Shown: positions 45,646 to 57,800 of the stretch, piece after piece
Layout: every line of letters begins with the position of its first letter
Position numbering within the stretch: the first letter of the stretch is position 1
Origin: Dromiciops gliroides
Taxonomy: Eukaryota > Chordata > Mammalia > Microbiotheria > Microbiotheriidae
Direction: 5' to 3'
NCBI RefSeq assembly: GCF_019393635.1
Contig: NC_057864.1
Location: 478,596,617 to 478,660,616, forward strand
DNA length: 64,000 bases
Program-made: the position numbers and the translations under genes
The notes under the pieces: model-generated
What the model was told of the DNA's origin: nothing
The model's input: the letters and a program-made list of their open reading frames with translations, nothing else
Database searches by the model: none

Positions 45646-46139
45646 AGGGCTGGGCAAGGCTGCATAATTCTCTGCATTTAAGAGGACTCTTAGGGGTATG
45701 GAATGAGGAGGATCATAGATATAGGGTTAGGAGGGACCTCAGAAGCAATCTGTCCTCTCTCCCCATGTTACAAATGAAGAAACTGAGGCTGGAGGGGTTA
45801 CATGTCTCACCCTTTAAACCTAGGTCTTTTGCTTTCAAATTCTAATAACTATAGCCATACACACCCATATAATCTACATAGCATATATGTATAGATGTAA
45901 AATACCTTACAAAAGTCTGTGTGTAAGGATCATAGGCATGTCCATGGGAGTTCAGATAAAGGAGAAATTACTTTTAGCTAAGGGTTCAAAGGCAGCTTCA
46001 CTGAAGAGGTGCCATTTAAGCTGTGCCTTACCTAGCTGAGGCTAGGTAAGATTTTGACAAGAGGAGTGGAAAAGCCAGAGGGAAGAGCAAAGGTATGGAA
46101 GTATTCCTGTGTATAAAGGAGCACGTGAAAGAGAAACCA

Positions 46140-47090
46140 AACACTGGCTCTGGAGTCAGAGAAGGAGGATTCAAATCCTACCTTTGATGGTTACTGCCTG
46201 TGTGACCTTGAGAAAGACACTTCATACACTAGGGCCTCAGTTTTCTCATCTGTAAAATGAGACTTTTAGATGGTAAGCAAGAGGAACTATAAAGGGGGGG
46301 AGGGGAAGAAGCATGACTTCCCCATGTTTATGTTCCATCACCTCACCCTGGTTACAGCTCTGATTTACAGGAAATGTAGGGATCATGCAAGGTCAGCTAG
46401 CAAATTGGTCATGGATGACCTGGTATGAGTGGAACCAACACCCATGCTTTCCACCCTCAGGTGAAAGGAGAGACATCTTTGATCTCAACTGAGAATGGAG
46501 ATGTTTCAGATCTAATTTAGCACATTCAGGTCAGCATCCTATTTAGTCCCACACCATTCTGTTGGTGATAAAAGACAATTGGTGGTTGAACCTTGCATCT
46601 AGGGCCAATCACACACAAATCTGTCACCTACAGGTTTGTGTCAGGAACTATAAGGAAACCCACAGAAGCCCATGCCTACATTCAACCCTCTCAGTTTCAA
46701 ATAAAACATCGGTAAAGTGCTAAGCACAGTGTCTGGCACATATAGACACTTAATAAATGTGGTTCTCTTCCTCTTCCCTAATCCTAACTGTATTTTCTAA
46801 CCTTAACTCTAGTTTTATTCATTTACTCTTACCCCTAACTGGGTCAGATAATCACTCTTAAAATTAGTCAACAAGTGCCTATTTATTTCAGTATAGATAT
46901 GAGTCTGAGGACCTGGCTCTGCTAGTTACTGTAGGCTGGGTAACCCTGGGCAAGGAACTGAATTTCTCTGAGCTCGAATCCTCATTTGTAAAATGGGCAC
47001 TTTAGTGGCAGCCCCCTCCAATGCTTGTGTGCATTAAATGAAATCATATTTGGAATGCCCTTTGCAAACCTTCAAGTGCTATAGAAAAGC
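46140..47090 (+). repeat. MIR/L2-type fragments around unassigned sequence
   Basis: 46140-46265 (CTGGAGTCAGAGAAGGAGG, TTTTCTCATCTGTAAAATGAG), 46690-46765 L2-like tail, and 46900-47085 MIR-type (AACCCTGGGCAAGGAACTG). 46270-46690 shows nothing recognisable. Confidence 0.5.
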
Positions 47091-47121
47091 AAACTGCCCC
47101 CAAAGTCTTAACACAGTTGTT

Positions 47122-47290
47122 GTTCTGCGCCGCCCCCTCCCCCCCTCGCCCCTGCCAGGGCAATGAGGGTTAAGTGACTTGCCCAGGGTCACACAGCTAG
47201 TAAATGTAAAGTGTCTGAGTCCACATTTGAACTCAGGTCCTCCTGAATCCAGGGCCAGTGCTTTATCCACTGTGCCACCTAGCTGCCCCC
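47122..47290 (-). mobile_element. WSINE-type SINE with a G-rich tail
   Basis: Full SINE body (47156-47290), but on the minus strand the tail is G-rich instead of A-rich (47122-47155, CCGCCCCCTCCCCCCC on the plus strand). Flanks TTAACACAGTT and TTAATACAGTT suggest an 11-bp TSD. Confidence 0.8.
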
Positions 47291-47394
47291 AATTAATACA
47301 GTTTTAAAGCTTAAATGACTGTATTAGTAATTATCTTCTACAAAGAGCCTTTTATCATTACCCTGGTAGTCAGTTCTCTTTCCCTCTTCAAATA

Positions 47395-47588
47395 AGCATG
47401 TGTGTGCATATATATACATATATAAGATGTGTATATATGTGAAAAGATAGAAGCATCTATGTAAAAAGACATATATATGTATGTGCATATACACACATGC
47501 ATGCTGTTATATATACACAGATATGCTGTTATATATACACATATATACTGATATAGACACAGACACAGATACACATACACACATGCAT

Positions 47589-47631
<43 letters not shown>

Positions 47632-47632
47632 G
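47395..47632. repeat. TA/CA-rich tract ending in (CA)n
   Basis: ATATACA-type units then about 20 CA units at 47588-47626. Confidence 0.95.
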
Positions 47633-48137
47633 GCTTGTAGGGCTCTATTATTAACCTGTAGGTAAGTGGGAATTGACTCTAAGCATTTTCACATGTATTA
47701 TTGCCCTAGTGAAAAACACAGCTTGTCCTTCCCGAGCTGGGCGGGCCTAAATTCTTTTCACTCTTAACAGATGAGAAATGAAAAAAAAACCAACCCAACC
47801 CAACCCCCCAAACCAAAGACAAGTTATTGGCAACATGGGAAAATTCATAAGATCCGCTCCCCAGGTAATTCTTTCCTGGCTTTCTCTTCATGTTTTCTCC
47901 TATCTCTTGGGACTGTCTTAGCCTCACCTTTTAAATGAGTGATTGAATTAGTGTGTGTGACTGCTATAGACAGCCAGCATATGGTAGATTTATAATTCTT
48001 ATCCTTAAATGCTCACAAATCTTGAGGTTCTGGGGAGGGCGATTGTGATGTTCCCCAAGTCCTGTGGAAAGCTGAAAGGGGGGTGGGGCATGTGGAGAAG
48101 AAAACTGTTTTGTGTTAGTTGAGCCAAGAATTTGAGA

Positions 48138-48299
48138 CTAACCCTCCAGACCAGTGGTATATGCTCTCTTGAGCTGGGCAAGATCCTTCTGGACTGTAGC
48201 TGAAGAAGCTGCCCTGATGTACACCTCAAATGTATGCTGAGATGATGTCCCCTTTGGAAACGGCAGCACTTCATCATACATAGAAGGCGGGTAGTCTGT
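48138..48299 (-). CDS. Candidate terminal coding exon, gene not recognised
   Basis: On the minus strand a long pyrimidine tract runs into CTTCCCTGAG, a plausible splice acceptor at 48301-48300 (alternative four bases on, ending at 48296). About 53 codons follow to TAG. The peptide contains DYPPSMYDEVLPFP, of the PPxY-like type found in cytoplasmic tails of small membrane proteins, then a helix-prone stretch (VQKDLAQLKRAY). Composition is unlike the flanking purine-rich repeat and SINE. I cannot name a gene. The CT-rich tract could mimic an acceptor, so this stays a candidate. Confidence 0.3.
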   Translation of the reverse strand, partial: TDYPPSMYDEVLPFPKGTSSQHTFEVYIRAASSATVQKDLAQLKRAYTTGLEG

Positions 48300-48525
48300 C
48301 TCAGGGAAGAAAGAGAGGAAAGATACAATAAAGAGAAGGGAAGAATGAAAGGAAGGTAAGAAGAAAAAGAAGCAAGTTAAAAGAGAAATTATAGGAAAGA
48401 GGAGAGAGAGGAAAAGAGAAAAGGGAAGCAAGGAAAAGAGAAATTGTGAGAAAGGAAGAATAGTAGGGAGAAAGAAAGGAAGCGGAGGGGCTGGCACTTA
48501 GTGGGTGCTTAACACATTCTTGTTT

Positions 48526-48674
48526 TTTTTGTTTTTTGGTGGGGCAATGGGGGTTAAGCGACTTGCCCGTGGTCACACAGCTAGTAAGTGTCAAGTGTCT
48601 GAAGCTCGATTTGAACTCAGGTACTCCTGACTCCAGGGCTGGTGCTTTATCCACTGTGCCACCTAGCCATCCCC
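48526..48674 (-). mobile_element. WSINE-type SINE
   Basis: Full SINE; flanks ACATTCTTGTT and CCATTCTTGTT form the TSD. Confidence 0.9.
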
Positions 48675-48739
48675 CATTCTTGTTAATTAATTCAGGAAGG
48701 ATTGTTTAATCATAGGACATAATAGCTTGTAGGAGAAAA

Positions 48740-48915
48740 GGTACTCTCCTCTGGAGTCATAGGATTTGGGTTCAAATTCTGCCTGTGATACTGCCTTTGT
48801 GGCCTTGGGCAAGTCATTTAATCTCCTAAATCATCAATTTCCTCATCTATCAAATGAAAAAATTGGGCTAAGGTGACTTAAGAGGTCCCTGCTAGCTTAA
48901 GATTTATGATTCTAA
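48740..48915 (+). repeat. MIR fragment
   Basis: TTGGGTTCAAATTCTGCC, GGGCAAGTCATTTAATCTCC, TTTCCTCATCTATC. Confidence 0.65.
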
Positions 48916-49194
48916 TTTAATCATTTTTTGAAAGTTGCTCTAAAACTTTCCCTTCAATAGAACATCTGGTTTTGTAGGCTTCAAGGAATAATCACTCACA
49001 TTTAAATAACAGCAATTACAACAACAATAATATCCTTACCATTATATGAGAGATAGTGGGGGGGTAGTGGATAGAGAGCTGACCTCAGACCGAGGAAGAT
49101 ATGGGTTCATGTTCCATTTCCCCTCTGTTTCTCTTTCACTCTCTTTCTTTTTGTCTCTCTGTTTTTCTTTGTCTCTGTCTCTGTCTCTCTTTGT

Positions 49195-49250
<56 letters not shown>
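49195..49250. repeat. (CA)n microsatellite
   Basis: About 27 CA units, preceded by a TCTC-rich tract. Confidence 0.97.
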
Positions 49251-49251
<1 letters not shown>

Positions 49252-49479
49252 TGGTGACCCCCCCAGGGTCACTTAAAGCCTCAGTGCTCTAAGACAGTTT
49301 CCTAGGATTATAAGTTGTAGAGGAGTTACTGACCTGCTTTGGTAAAGAGAGTTTTCTTTGCTCCAGGTCTGATCTTACCCCCACCAATGTTTTAAAAAAA
49401 TGCCTTCCTCACAACCAACCCTGTGAGTAGTAAAGTAGGTATTGTTATACTGGTTTTATTTGAGGAAACCATTTTTCCT

Positions 49480-49805
49480 TGTGATTCTGCCTTTTGTGAT
49501 CCATTCACTTCCTTTCCCTATGCATTTCTCACCCCCCCCCCCTTCCCTCACATCTGGAATATTCTCCCTCCTCACAAAACCCCTGGCTTCCTTCAAGGCT
49601 CTGCTTCAGCACTACCTTCTTCACTCCTCCACTTATTGCCCCCCCCCCCCTTTCCCTGTGTGTTTCTACCCTGTATTGATCATCTCTACATGTTGTAGTC
49701 CAGCAAAGAGGAAGCACCTGGAGAAGAGGGACTGCTTCATTTCTCCATTTTTAGCTTTGCGTGCTTAGCATCTAGCACAGTGCCGGGCACATGGGACATC
49801 CTGGT
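49480..49805 (+). repeat. L2 3' region with C-homopolymers
   Basis: TCACATCTGGAATATTCTCC, GGCTTCCTTCAAGGCTCTGC, AGCATCTAGCACAGTGCC. Runs of 10-11 C interrupt it twice. Confidence 0.7.
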
Positions 49806-49822
49806 TAAATTGATTGGAACTG

Positions 49823-49982
49823 GGCAGCTAGGTGGCGCAGTGGATAGAGCACTGGCCCTGGATTCAGGAGGACCTGAGTTCAAATCCGACCTCAGACACT
49901 TAACACTTACTAGCTGTGTGACCCTGGGCAAGTCACTTAACCCCAATTGCCTCACTAAAAACAAAAAAACAAACAAACAAAA
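49823..49982 (+). mobile_element. WSINE-type SINE
   Basis: Full SINE; perfect 16-bp TSD AAATTGATTGGAACTG at 49807-49822 and 49983-49998. One of the least diverged copies. Confidence 0.95.
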
Positions 49983-50769
49983 AAATTGATTGGAACTGAA
50001 TGGAGTTGTCTGGCTTTGCAGGCTGTCATTGACGCTCTTTTCACATGTAGACCCATGGCCCTGATGATGGGATATGACCGCTAAGTCCTGAATCCTTTTA
50101 GGTGGAATTTTCAGTAAGTTATCTTTTGCAGAAGTCCCAGAACCCTGGATTTTGTGCCCTACCCCCAACACAGTGCCTGGTATACAGTAGTTTGTTAATA
50201 AATGCTTGGTGACTGATTGAGTCTCAGTTGAGAAGCTTGGCACAGATCCTGCTCTCTCCAATACCCGGCTGAGGATGAGCCTTTAGAGGAAAGGAATGTG
50301 TTTCCCTCCTCAAAACCTTGGGCGACCCCCATGTAAAGCCAGGTCATGGGCAGGGCTTCCTTCACAGAGGCCTCAGAGGCTCCTCATAGATCCGAGACTC
50401 CCTGGGCTTCGGTGATTTCCACATCCACCTTCTGTCTGATTTATTAACTGTGGAGCTGTCTCGCTGTGAAACCAAGGGTCAGAGATACCCACGAGGCGGC
50501 TGAGGAGTCCATTTCACACCCGAGTCTTTTTTTCTAACACTTACTCACGCCTTTCTTTTGGTAGGCCCTCTCTCATTCTTCCCTTACTATTTGTGGAGGG
50601 GGCTAGGGCTGGGGTATGAAGAGATAGATGATGAAATAATTAAATGGCAGTCAGTGTGCACTCTGAATGGGCATGAGCATAAAAGCCACTTTGCACAGAC
50701 TTTTTATTTATGGGTTTGCATTTCTTCCCCCTCCCCCACCAGTAGAATGTCAGCTCCTCGAGGGAATTA

Positions 50770-51140
50770 ATCAATCAACAAACATTTATTAAGCACCTAC
50801 TATGTGCCAGGTAATGTGCTAGCATCAGGGGAAACTAGGAGGAAATAATCTCTACTCACAAGGAATTTACATTCTAAGAGGAGGGACACTTTCCTTTTTG
50901 TCTTTGTACCCCCAATACCTTCATGTGATAGGGGTTTAAATAAATGTTTGTTGAATTGGATTAAATCTTTAAACCTGGAAGGAGTATCAGAGACCATGAC
51001 GGTCAACCCATTCATTTTGCAGATGAGGAAACTGCTGACTAAGCAGGCTAATGGATTTATCAAAGGTCACACAGGTAATGAAAATAAGAGGCTGAATCTG
51101 AAGCCCAGTCCTTCAACTTCAGTCAGTACACTTAGGTTGT
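50770..51140. repeat. Interspersed-repeat module, L2-like scrap and MIR
   Basis: ATCAACAAACATTTATTAAGC at 50773, CTTTGTACCCCCAATACC at 50902, then a minus-strand MIR (CATTTTGCAGATGAGGAAAC). Confidence 0.55.
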
Positions 51141-51157
51141 ATTGCATTGCCTCTAGA

Positions 51158-51762
51158 ACAGAACAGAACAGAATGAAATGGGAATAGAATGGAATAGAGC
51201 AGAATGGAACAGAACAGAATGGAATGGAATAGGATAAAATTGGAATAGAATGGAATGGGATGGAATAGAATAGAATGAAATTGTAATAGAATGGAATAGA
51301 ACAGAATGGAACAGAATAGAATGGAATGGAATAGAATAAAATTGGAATAGAATGGAATGGGATGGAATGGAATGGAACAGAATGGAACAGAATAGAATGG
51401 AATGGAATAGAATGAAATTGGAATAGAATGGAATGGAATGGAATAGAATAAAATTGGAATAGAATGGAATGGGATGGAATGGAATAGAATGGAATGGAAC
51501 AGAATGGAACAGAATAGAATGGAATGGAATAGAATAAAATTGGAATAGAACGGAATGGGATGGAACAGAATGGATTGGGATAGGACAGGATAGGATAGGA
51601 TAGAATAGAATAGATTAGAATAGAATAAAATAGAATAGAATAGAATGGAATGGAATAGAATAGAATAGAATAGAATAGAATAGAATAGAATAGAATAGAA
51701 TAGAATAGAATAGAATAGAATAGAATAGAATAGAAGGGATGGGATGGGATGGGATGGGATGG
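51158..51762. repeat. GGAAT/AGAAT pentanucleotide satellite-like array
   Basis: About 600 bp of variant pentamers (GGAAT, AGAAT, GGGAT, AGAAC) with a recurring marker ATAAAATTGGAATAGAATGG at irregular spacing, ending in a pure (TAGAA)n run and (TGGGA)n. Confidence 0.97.
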
Positions 51763-52287
51763 TTTAGAAGACCAAGCAAGGGAAGAGAAGAGAGGAGAGG
51801 AGAGAAGAAGAGAAGGAATTTGTGCTCTGTGTGTGTGTATTTAAGTGTGTTTGGTGATCAGTATTCACTACTTGCTTAAATCCATCATTTTCTCTTTCCT
51901 CATTTATTCTTCTTTTGAATTGTGACCAATCTTTCTCTGTCTACTTGTTTGACATGATCCTTTCTCTTGTGTTTCTGCTAAAATGATTAATTATAGAGGA
52001 TTTCCACTAATTCTCTTCTCTTTTGCTTTAAGTCAATAAACATTGATCTGTGCAGGGAAGTGACAGGGAAGAAGAAGAAAAAAGACAAATGAGGCAATCC
52101 CCTACCCTCCTGGAGCTGACAATCGAATAGGAGGTTGTTGATCTGGAAACCTAGAGGTTGCTTGCTTCTCTTCAGGCATGAGGATGCTATATCTTTTTTC
52201 TTTTTTTAAATATCCATGATCGTATTCTTTGATTTTTATTTTAGTGGATATACAAGGTTAGAAGTTTTAAAAATAATATTAATTTCA

Positions 52288-52442
52288 TTCTTTTTTTGGG
52301 GGGGGGGGCAGGGCAATGGGTGTTAAGTGACTTGCCCAGGGTCACACAGCTAATAAGTGTTAAGTATCTGAGGCTGGATTTGAACTCAGGTACTCCTGAA
52401 TCCAGGGCCGGTGCTTTATCCACTGAACCACCTAGCTGCCCC
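52288..52442 (-). mobile_element. WSINE-type SINE
   Basis: Full SINE with a 10-G run near its tail; 16-bp perfect TSD AATAATATTAATTTCA at 52272-52287 and 52443-52458. Confidence 0.94.
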
Positions 52443-52777
52443 AATAATATTAATTTCAACTTGTATTTATAAAACCTAATAAACAGCACTAGTTCAGGGA
52501 AGGAAGGGCAAATTCAGTTGAGAAAACTGGGTAAATATTCAAAAGGATTTTCATTGTATTCTATTTCATTATTTTAGGACAGCCGGTCTTTGTCCAGTGG
52601 ACAGAGCATTGGATGAGGGCTTGGGGAAACCTCAGTTCAAATCCTTCCTGGAATTCACTTAATAAATGTGTGTTGATTGATCCTCAAGAAACAGACATTT
52701 TACTGGGGAGGCACAACATAAACTGTACATAACTAGAAAATGTCTAACGAATCTCTTTTAAGCAAACCCATTGAGTA

Positions 52778-53062
52778 GGGCAGGTAGATGGTACCACAAT
52801 GCCAAGAGTGGTAGGCCTGGAGTCAGGAAGACTCATTTTCCTGAGTTCAAATCTGACTTCAGACACTTCCTAGCTATGTGACCCTGGGCAAGTCACTTTG
52901 CTCTGTTTGCCTCAGTTTCCTCATGTGTAAATGAGATGTAGATGGAAATGGCGATCCATTCTAGTGGTTTTTTTCCCCAAGAAAACCCTAAATGGGATCA
53001 TGAAGAGTCTGATACAGCAAAAACAAAAAAAATGACTAAATGACAACAACAAAACCTTGTAG
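52778..53062 (+). mobile_element. Mar1-type CORE-SINE
   Basis: GGGCAGGTAGATGG head, GACCCTGGGCAAGTCAC, TAAATGACAACAACAAAAC tail. Confidence 0.75.
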
Positions 53063-53134
53063 GAATGTATGCACAGTGCTTTGTAAACTTTAAAATACCA
53101 TATAAATACTGGCCATCATTATTATGGGCAATGG

Positions 53135-53385
53135 GTGGAGTAGTGGTTAGAGCTCTGAACTTGGAGTCAAGAAGACCCGAGTTCAACTTTGGCCTTAGAT
53201 ACTTACTAGCCATGTGACCCTGGGTAAGTCATTTAACCTCTATTTGCCTCAGTTTCCCTATATCTAAAAATGGGAATAATCATAATAGAACTGAGGGTTA
53301 TTGTGAAGATCAAATGAAACAATATATGTAAAGTGCTTTGCAAACCTTAAGTGCTATATAATGCTAGCTCGTTATTATATCACAG
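53135..53385 (+). repeat. MIR/THER-type CORE-SINE with L2-like tail
   Basis: GGAGTAGTGGTTAGAGCTC, CATGTGACCCTGGGTAAGTC, GTAAAGTGCTTTGCAAACC, GCTATATAATGCTAGC. Confidence 0.75.
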
Positions 53386-53499
53386 AGCTTCAAAAAGTGG
53401 TTGGGTTCCCATCTAGTATTTAGCTTGTCTTGAGATCTTCAGTGCCTGGTCTACAATGGGTGCATAATAGATGCTTGTTGAATTGTATTGGATCTTGGG

Positions 53500-54040
53500 A
53501 GCAAGAGGCCGCAAACCGTGGCCAGCCCTGCATCAGCAGGGACTGCTGAGATCTGCTCTTATAACTAGATTTTGTTGATGTGGAGGGCTGGAGCTAAAAT
53601 AAGGAAACCACTGAATGTCAGAGCTTCCATGGGGCTACTGACCGCATGCCCAAACAGTCAGCCACAAGCCCCTGGAAACCAAGCAGGCAGATCCAAAAGC
53701 CTTGGGTGCATTGGTGTGGTTCAGTGGCATGCCTGGTAACTACAACAACTTGGTCTGTTAGAGAAATGGAGGTTTTCAGATTTTTTAAAAATGGGGAACA
53801 AGCTGCGAGGTTTTGTTCTTAGTCATCTGTGGCTAAAACAAAAGATCTGACACATGAAGAGTAAAAGAAGAGTTTTTTTTGGAAGCACCTGCTCTTCAGT
53901 TTTGGTCTTTCAATGGTATCTATGAAGACCCCACTATGTGCAATGCGCTGTGCTGGATGGTGGGGGATAAATACAATATAGTCCCTTTCTCTTTATAATC
54001 TAGTAGGAGGTGCTAAAACACCTACAATAACTGTAACTTA
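53500..54040. other. Unassigned sequence
   Basis: Apart from a scrap of the interspersed-repeat module near 53930 (CCCCACTATGTGCAATGC), no repeat or coding pattern was seen. Confidence 0.3.
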
Positions 54041-54051
54041 GAACATTATAA

Positions 54052-54298
54052 GGGCAGCTAGGTGTCACAGTGGATAGAATGCCTGTCCTTGGAGTCCGGA
54101 AGATGCATTTTCATGCATTCAAATCCAGTCTCAGAGACTTCCTAGCTGTCTGACCCTGGACAAGTTTCCTCAGTTTCCTCATCTTTAAAATGAGTTGGAA
54201 AAAGAAATGAAAAACCATTCTATTATCTGTGGCAAGAAAACTCTGAAAGGGGTCATGAAGAGTCAGACACAACCAAAAAAATAACTAAACAACAAACA
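54052..54298 (+). mobile_element. Mar1-type CORE-SINE
   Basis: GGGCAGCTAGGTGTCACAG head, CCTCATCTTTAAAATGAG, AACTAAACAACAAAC tail. Confidence 0.8.
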
Positions 54299-55599
54299 TA
54301 GTATAAATGAATAGAAGAAGAGGAATCCTTGCTGATGTGGATTCCTGCTCCTGAGACCAAAAACTATTCAACAAACATAGATTAAATTCCTACGGCATAG
54401 TAGGCTCTAGAGATTTCAAGACACACTGAACCCTACGTAGGGTTCAAGCCTATTTCTGGTGAGCAGTGGTAATATAGTAGCAGAGTGAGAAGAGATGACA
54501 GACCAGGGTATGCGCATGACGCCGTGGTTTGGATGGATTATATGGCATGATAGTGGATGCCAAACACAAAATGGAACTCTTCTAGTCTCATTTTGCTCTG
54601 CCAAAAGGAGTAATTTTGTGATGAAAAGGATAAAACTAAACTGGCCAATAGGTGGTTGAACCTCAAGGAAATCACGTCCTAATGAAAACCACACCTAGCT
54701 TCACTTGATGACTGAAAGCCACCAGACCCAGATTTCTCCCTCCCAGGTACTGAAAACTGTGAACTCAATTGTTGGGCCACTCCCAGTGATCTTTGAAAGA
54801 CCATGGAAAATGGTAGAGATCTAATGAAGAATGAATGGCGAAGGTAACAATTTTCCAAAAAAGGGAAAAGAGTTGGCAAGATAGGCCAATGAGCCTGACT
54901 TCTGATAAAATCCTAGAACATATAGGATTGTCATAAAGATGGCCAGTGAACATCTTGAAAAAGGAAGTGGTGATCCCCCAAAGCCAGCAGGACCTCATCA
55001 AGAGCAAGTCATACCAGATGAATCCAATTTCCTGTTTTGTCAGGATTACTAGACTAGTATAGCAAAGCAACTCGATAGATTTTACTTAGATTTTGAGCAA
55101 CGTTTTGCACAGTGTCTCATGCTATATTTAGAACCAACATGGAGAGCTGTTGGCCAGATGGTTAGGTGGGTGTGGTTAGGTCAACTGGCTGGACCTAAAG
55201 AGGAGTCATCAATGATTCAGTGTCAACTTGGAGCACTGTCTCTATTGGAAGGCACTCCTGGATTTTTTGCCCTATTCTGGTTAATATTTTCATGACTGAC
55301 TTTGATGGAGGCCTAAATGGCCCACTTATGAACACTGCTGATAGCAAACATGTTGGAGCGCAGACCCACAGAACCAGGAGGCCCCAAAAGCCTGACAGGG
55401 AAGAATCTTGGGCAAACCTAATAGGACACTAGTTTTATGGGAATAAATATAAAGTCTAACCAGAATGAGACATACACTTTTGGGCATGGAAAGTGTGTGT
55501 AATTGTTTTGCAGGACTGAATTTTATCTTGGGAGAGGGAGGGATGGCAATAGTATTGTCAAGAAAAGAAAAGATATAAACTCAAAAGCAAGTTATTGAA

Positions 55600-55915
55600 A
55601 TAGCTTAAAAACAATACAATTATCCAAGACAATCCCAAAGCACTATTGATGAAACATACTATCCACCTCCAAAAAAAGAACTGATATTGATGGAACAGAA
55701 TGAAGCATGCTATTTTTCACTTCCTTTCATTTTTTTTCTTTTAATCAAATTTTCTTGAACAAAATGACAAATATGGCAATACTTTGCATAATCATACATG
55801 TATAACCCATATCTGATTGCTTGCTGCCTTAGGGAGGGGGGAGAGGGAGAGAGGGAAGGAGGGATAATTGGAACCCAAAACTATAAATAAAAATTTTTAT
55901 TACATTTTTTAAAAT
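55600..55915 (+). mobile_element. L1 3' end fragment
   Basis: CAAGACAATCCCAAAGCAC, CTATCCACCTCC, GAATGAAGCATGCTATTTTTC, AATCATACATGTATAACCC, GGAACCCAAAACTATAAATA. Confidence 0.75.
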
Positions 55916-55980
55916 GGACAGAATAGCGGGAGATTCATAGGGAAACAGACAGGCAGGACAGCTTTGAAAGTAACATACTG

Positions 55981-56129
55981 GGGAGCAGCTAGGTGGCACA
56001 GTGGATAAAGCAGTGGCCCTGGATTCAGGAGGATCTGAGTTCAAATCTGGCCTCAGACACTTGACACTTACTAGCTGTGTGACCTTGGGCAAGTCACTTA
56101 ACCCTCATTGTCCTGCAAAAAAAAAAAAA
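55981..56129 (+). mobile_element. WSINE-type SINE
   Basis: Full SINE, A-tail. TSD GAAAGTAACATACTG (55966-55980) and GAAAGAAACATGCTG (56130-56144). Confidence 0.92.
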
Positions 56130-56274
56130 GAAAGAAACATGCTGAAAGAATTATATCCTTTGTGAACTCCTTGAGAGCAGGGGCAAAGCATGTTTTTTGA
56201 ATGTATGTATACATATATATATATATTCACACACATACATGTATATATATTACTGTTCTAATTTGTAAAATTAT

Positions 56275-56505
56275 TTCTTTCTCTTTTTACTCCCTTTCTT
56301 CTTCCCTCCTCTTCCTCTATAGCCTTCTCCTCTCCTCTCCCTCTCTTTCTCCCCTCTCCTCCATCCCTCTCTCTCCCTTTCTCTTTCTCCTATTCTCCCC
56401 TTTCTCTTTTTCCCTCTCTCCTTCCTTCCTTCTTTTTTTCTCTCTTCCCCAGCTCCTTCTCTCCTTCTCTCCCCTCTCCCGCCTCTCTTTCTCTCTGGTG
56501 TTCCT
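56275..56505. repeat. CT-rich pyrimidine tract
   Basis: Irregular CTCT/TTCC units; source of a Ser/Leu/Phe-rich open frame with no biological support. Confidence 0.9.
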
Positions 56506-57454
56506 TTAAAAAAGAAGGAAAGAGAAAGAAAAAGAAAGGAAGGAATAAAGAAACAGATAGGAATTTAAAAAGGAAGGAAATGGAAGATATAAATTAAAGA
56601 AAATTCCAGGACATGTATATATATATATATATTTAAAAATGTAAAATCTAACATTTAGGCTAAAAAACAAACAAACCCATTTTTGTAGGCTTGGGATGAG
56701 AGACAGGGTGAGATAGGAGGTTTTCCGAAAACTCTCTGAAAAACTAAAACTTTGGAGTTTTAGGACCCTGCAAGCTCGATACGAGTCACCAGTGTGATGT
56801 GGCAGCCATGGAATTTGATATATGATTTTCAGGGAGACACCAGGTTCCAGGACTAGGGAGGTGATAGCAGTCTTGTACTATTCTGCCCTGGTTGGAACAC
56901 ATCTGGAGTACTGTACTTGATTCCAGGTGCCCCCATTTTAAGAAACAACATCACTAAGGTGTAGACCATGCAGAGAAGGATGAACAGGGTGAACAAGGGT
57001 TCCAAGATCATTCCCCCATGTACCTGCCTGAGTATATAGCTTTATAGTCCACCTCAACTTAGGTACACTTACTGTCCTGGGGTCCTATAAAGGCCACATT
57101 TGGGCTACTGTGGTCAGTTCCATCAACATCCTTTCCCCTTGCCCGGTTTTCATTTGAGGTTAACAAAATAGAGGGGGATCTTTCAGATGTTTTGATGAGA
57201 TGAGTTGGAATTCTGACTCAAGATACACTTGGTATTCTCAACTTGAGACAATGTTAGTCCTGAATTGACAACCAATCTGTCAAAGGTCTCTCTCTACTCA
57301 GAAACATTTTCTGCAATTCTATAAAAACTGTGCTTAGCTTAGTTCACGTCTTCCATTGGAGAGCTTGGTTGCATCCACCAAGAAGAAAAGAGGAGTAGAG
57401 GAGCCAATTAATGCTAATTAGAAATGGCAGACTAATTAATAGAATTAGGAATCC

Positions 57455-57800
57455 TTGAGATCCAACCTTGCCTCTGACACTTAGATGCTGTTGGACCAAG
57501 GGCAAATCACTTAAATTCAAGCATCTATTAAATGGGGATGAAATATCTATAAATTGTGCACAATAATATATTTGTGTTACCTACCTTGTAGAGCTGTGAA
57601 ACTCAACTGAAATTGGGTCACAATGAGTAGGAAACTACTGACACAACTCAATAATAACTACATGCCAGGCACTATGCTGAATACGGGGGATACAAAAAGA
57701 GGCAAAAGATAGTTCCTGCCTTCAAGGGGCTTATGATCTAATGGGATAAGTGATTTGCCCAGGATCACACAGAAAATATGAATCACTGGTGGGACTTAAT
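57455..57800. repeat. MIR-type fragment and interspersed-repeat module
   Basis: 57455-57650 carries a diverged MIR. 57655-57780 (TGCCAGGCACTATGCTGAAT, GGGGCTTATGATCTAATGGG) belongs to the unassigned repeat family. Confidence 0.5.

Larger units (their letters stand above)
54640..57035 (+). mobile_element. L3/CR1-like LINE, split by an L1 end and a SINE
   Basis: 54860-55435 carries decayed reverse-transcriptase text: YLDFEQRF (LDFSKAF block) and NIFMTDFDGGLNGPL then NTADSKHVGA (the FADDTKLGG block). GGGAATAAATATAAAGTC at 55439 and, after the inserts, GACCCTGCAAGCTCGATACG (56764), GGAACACATCTGGAGTACTG and CAGAGAAGGATGAACAGG continue in the same order. Many stops; inactive. Confidence 0.7.

Noticed and set aside
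51158..51762. Homologue of human satellite III
   Set aside because: Pentamer similarity alone is weak; variant units and small size fit an independent minisatellite.
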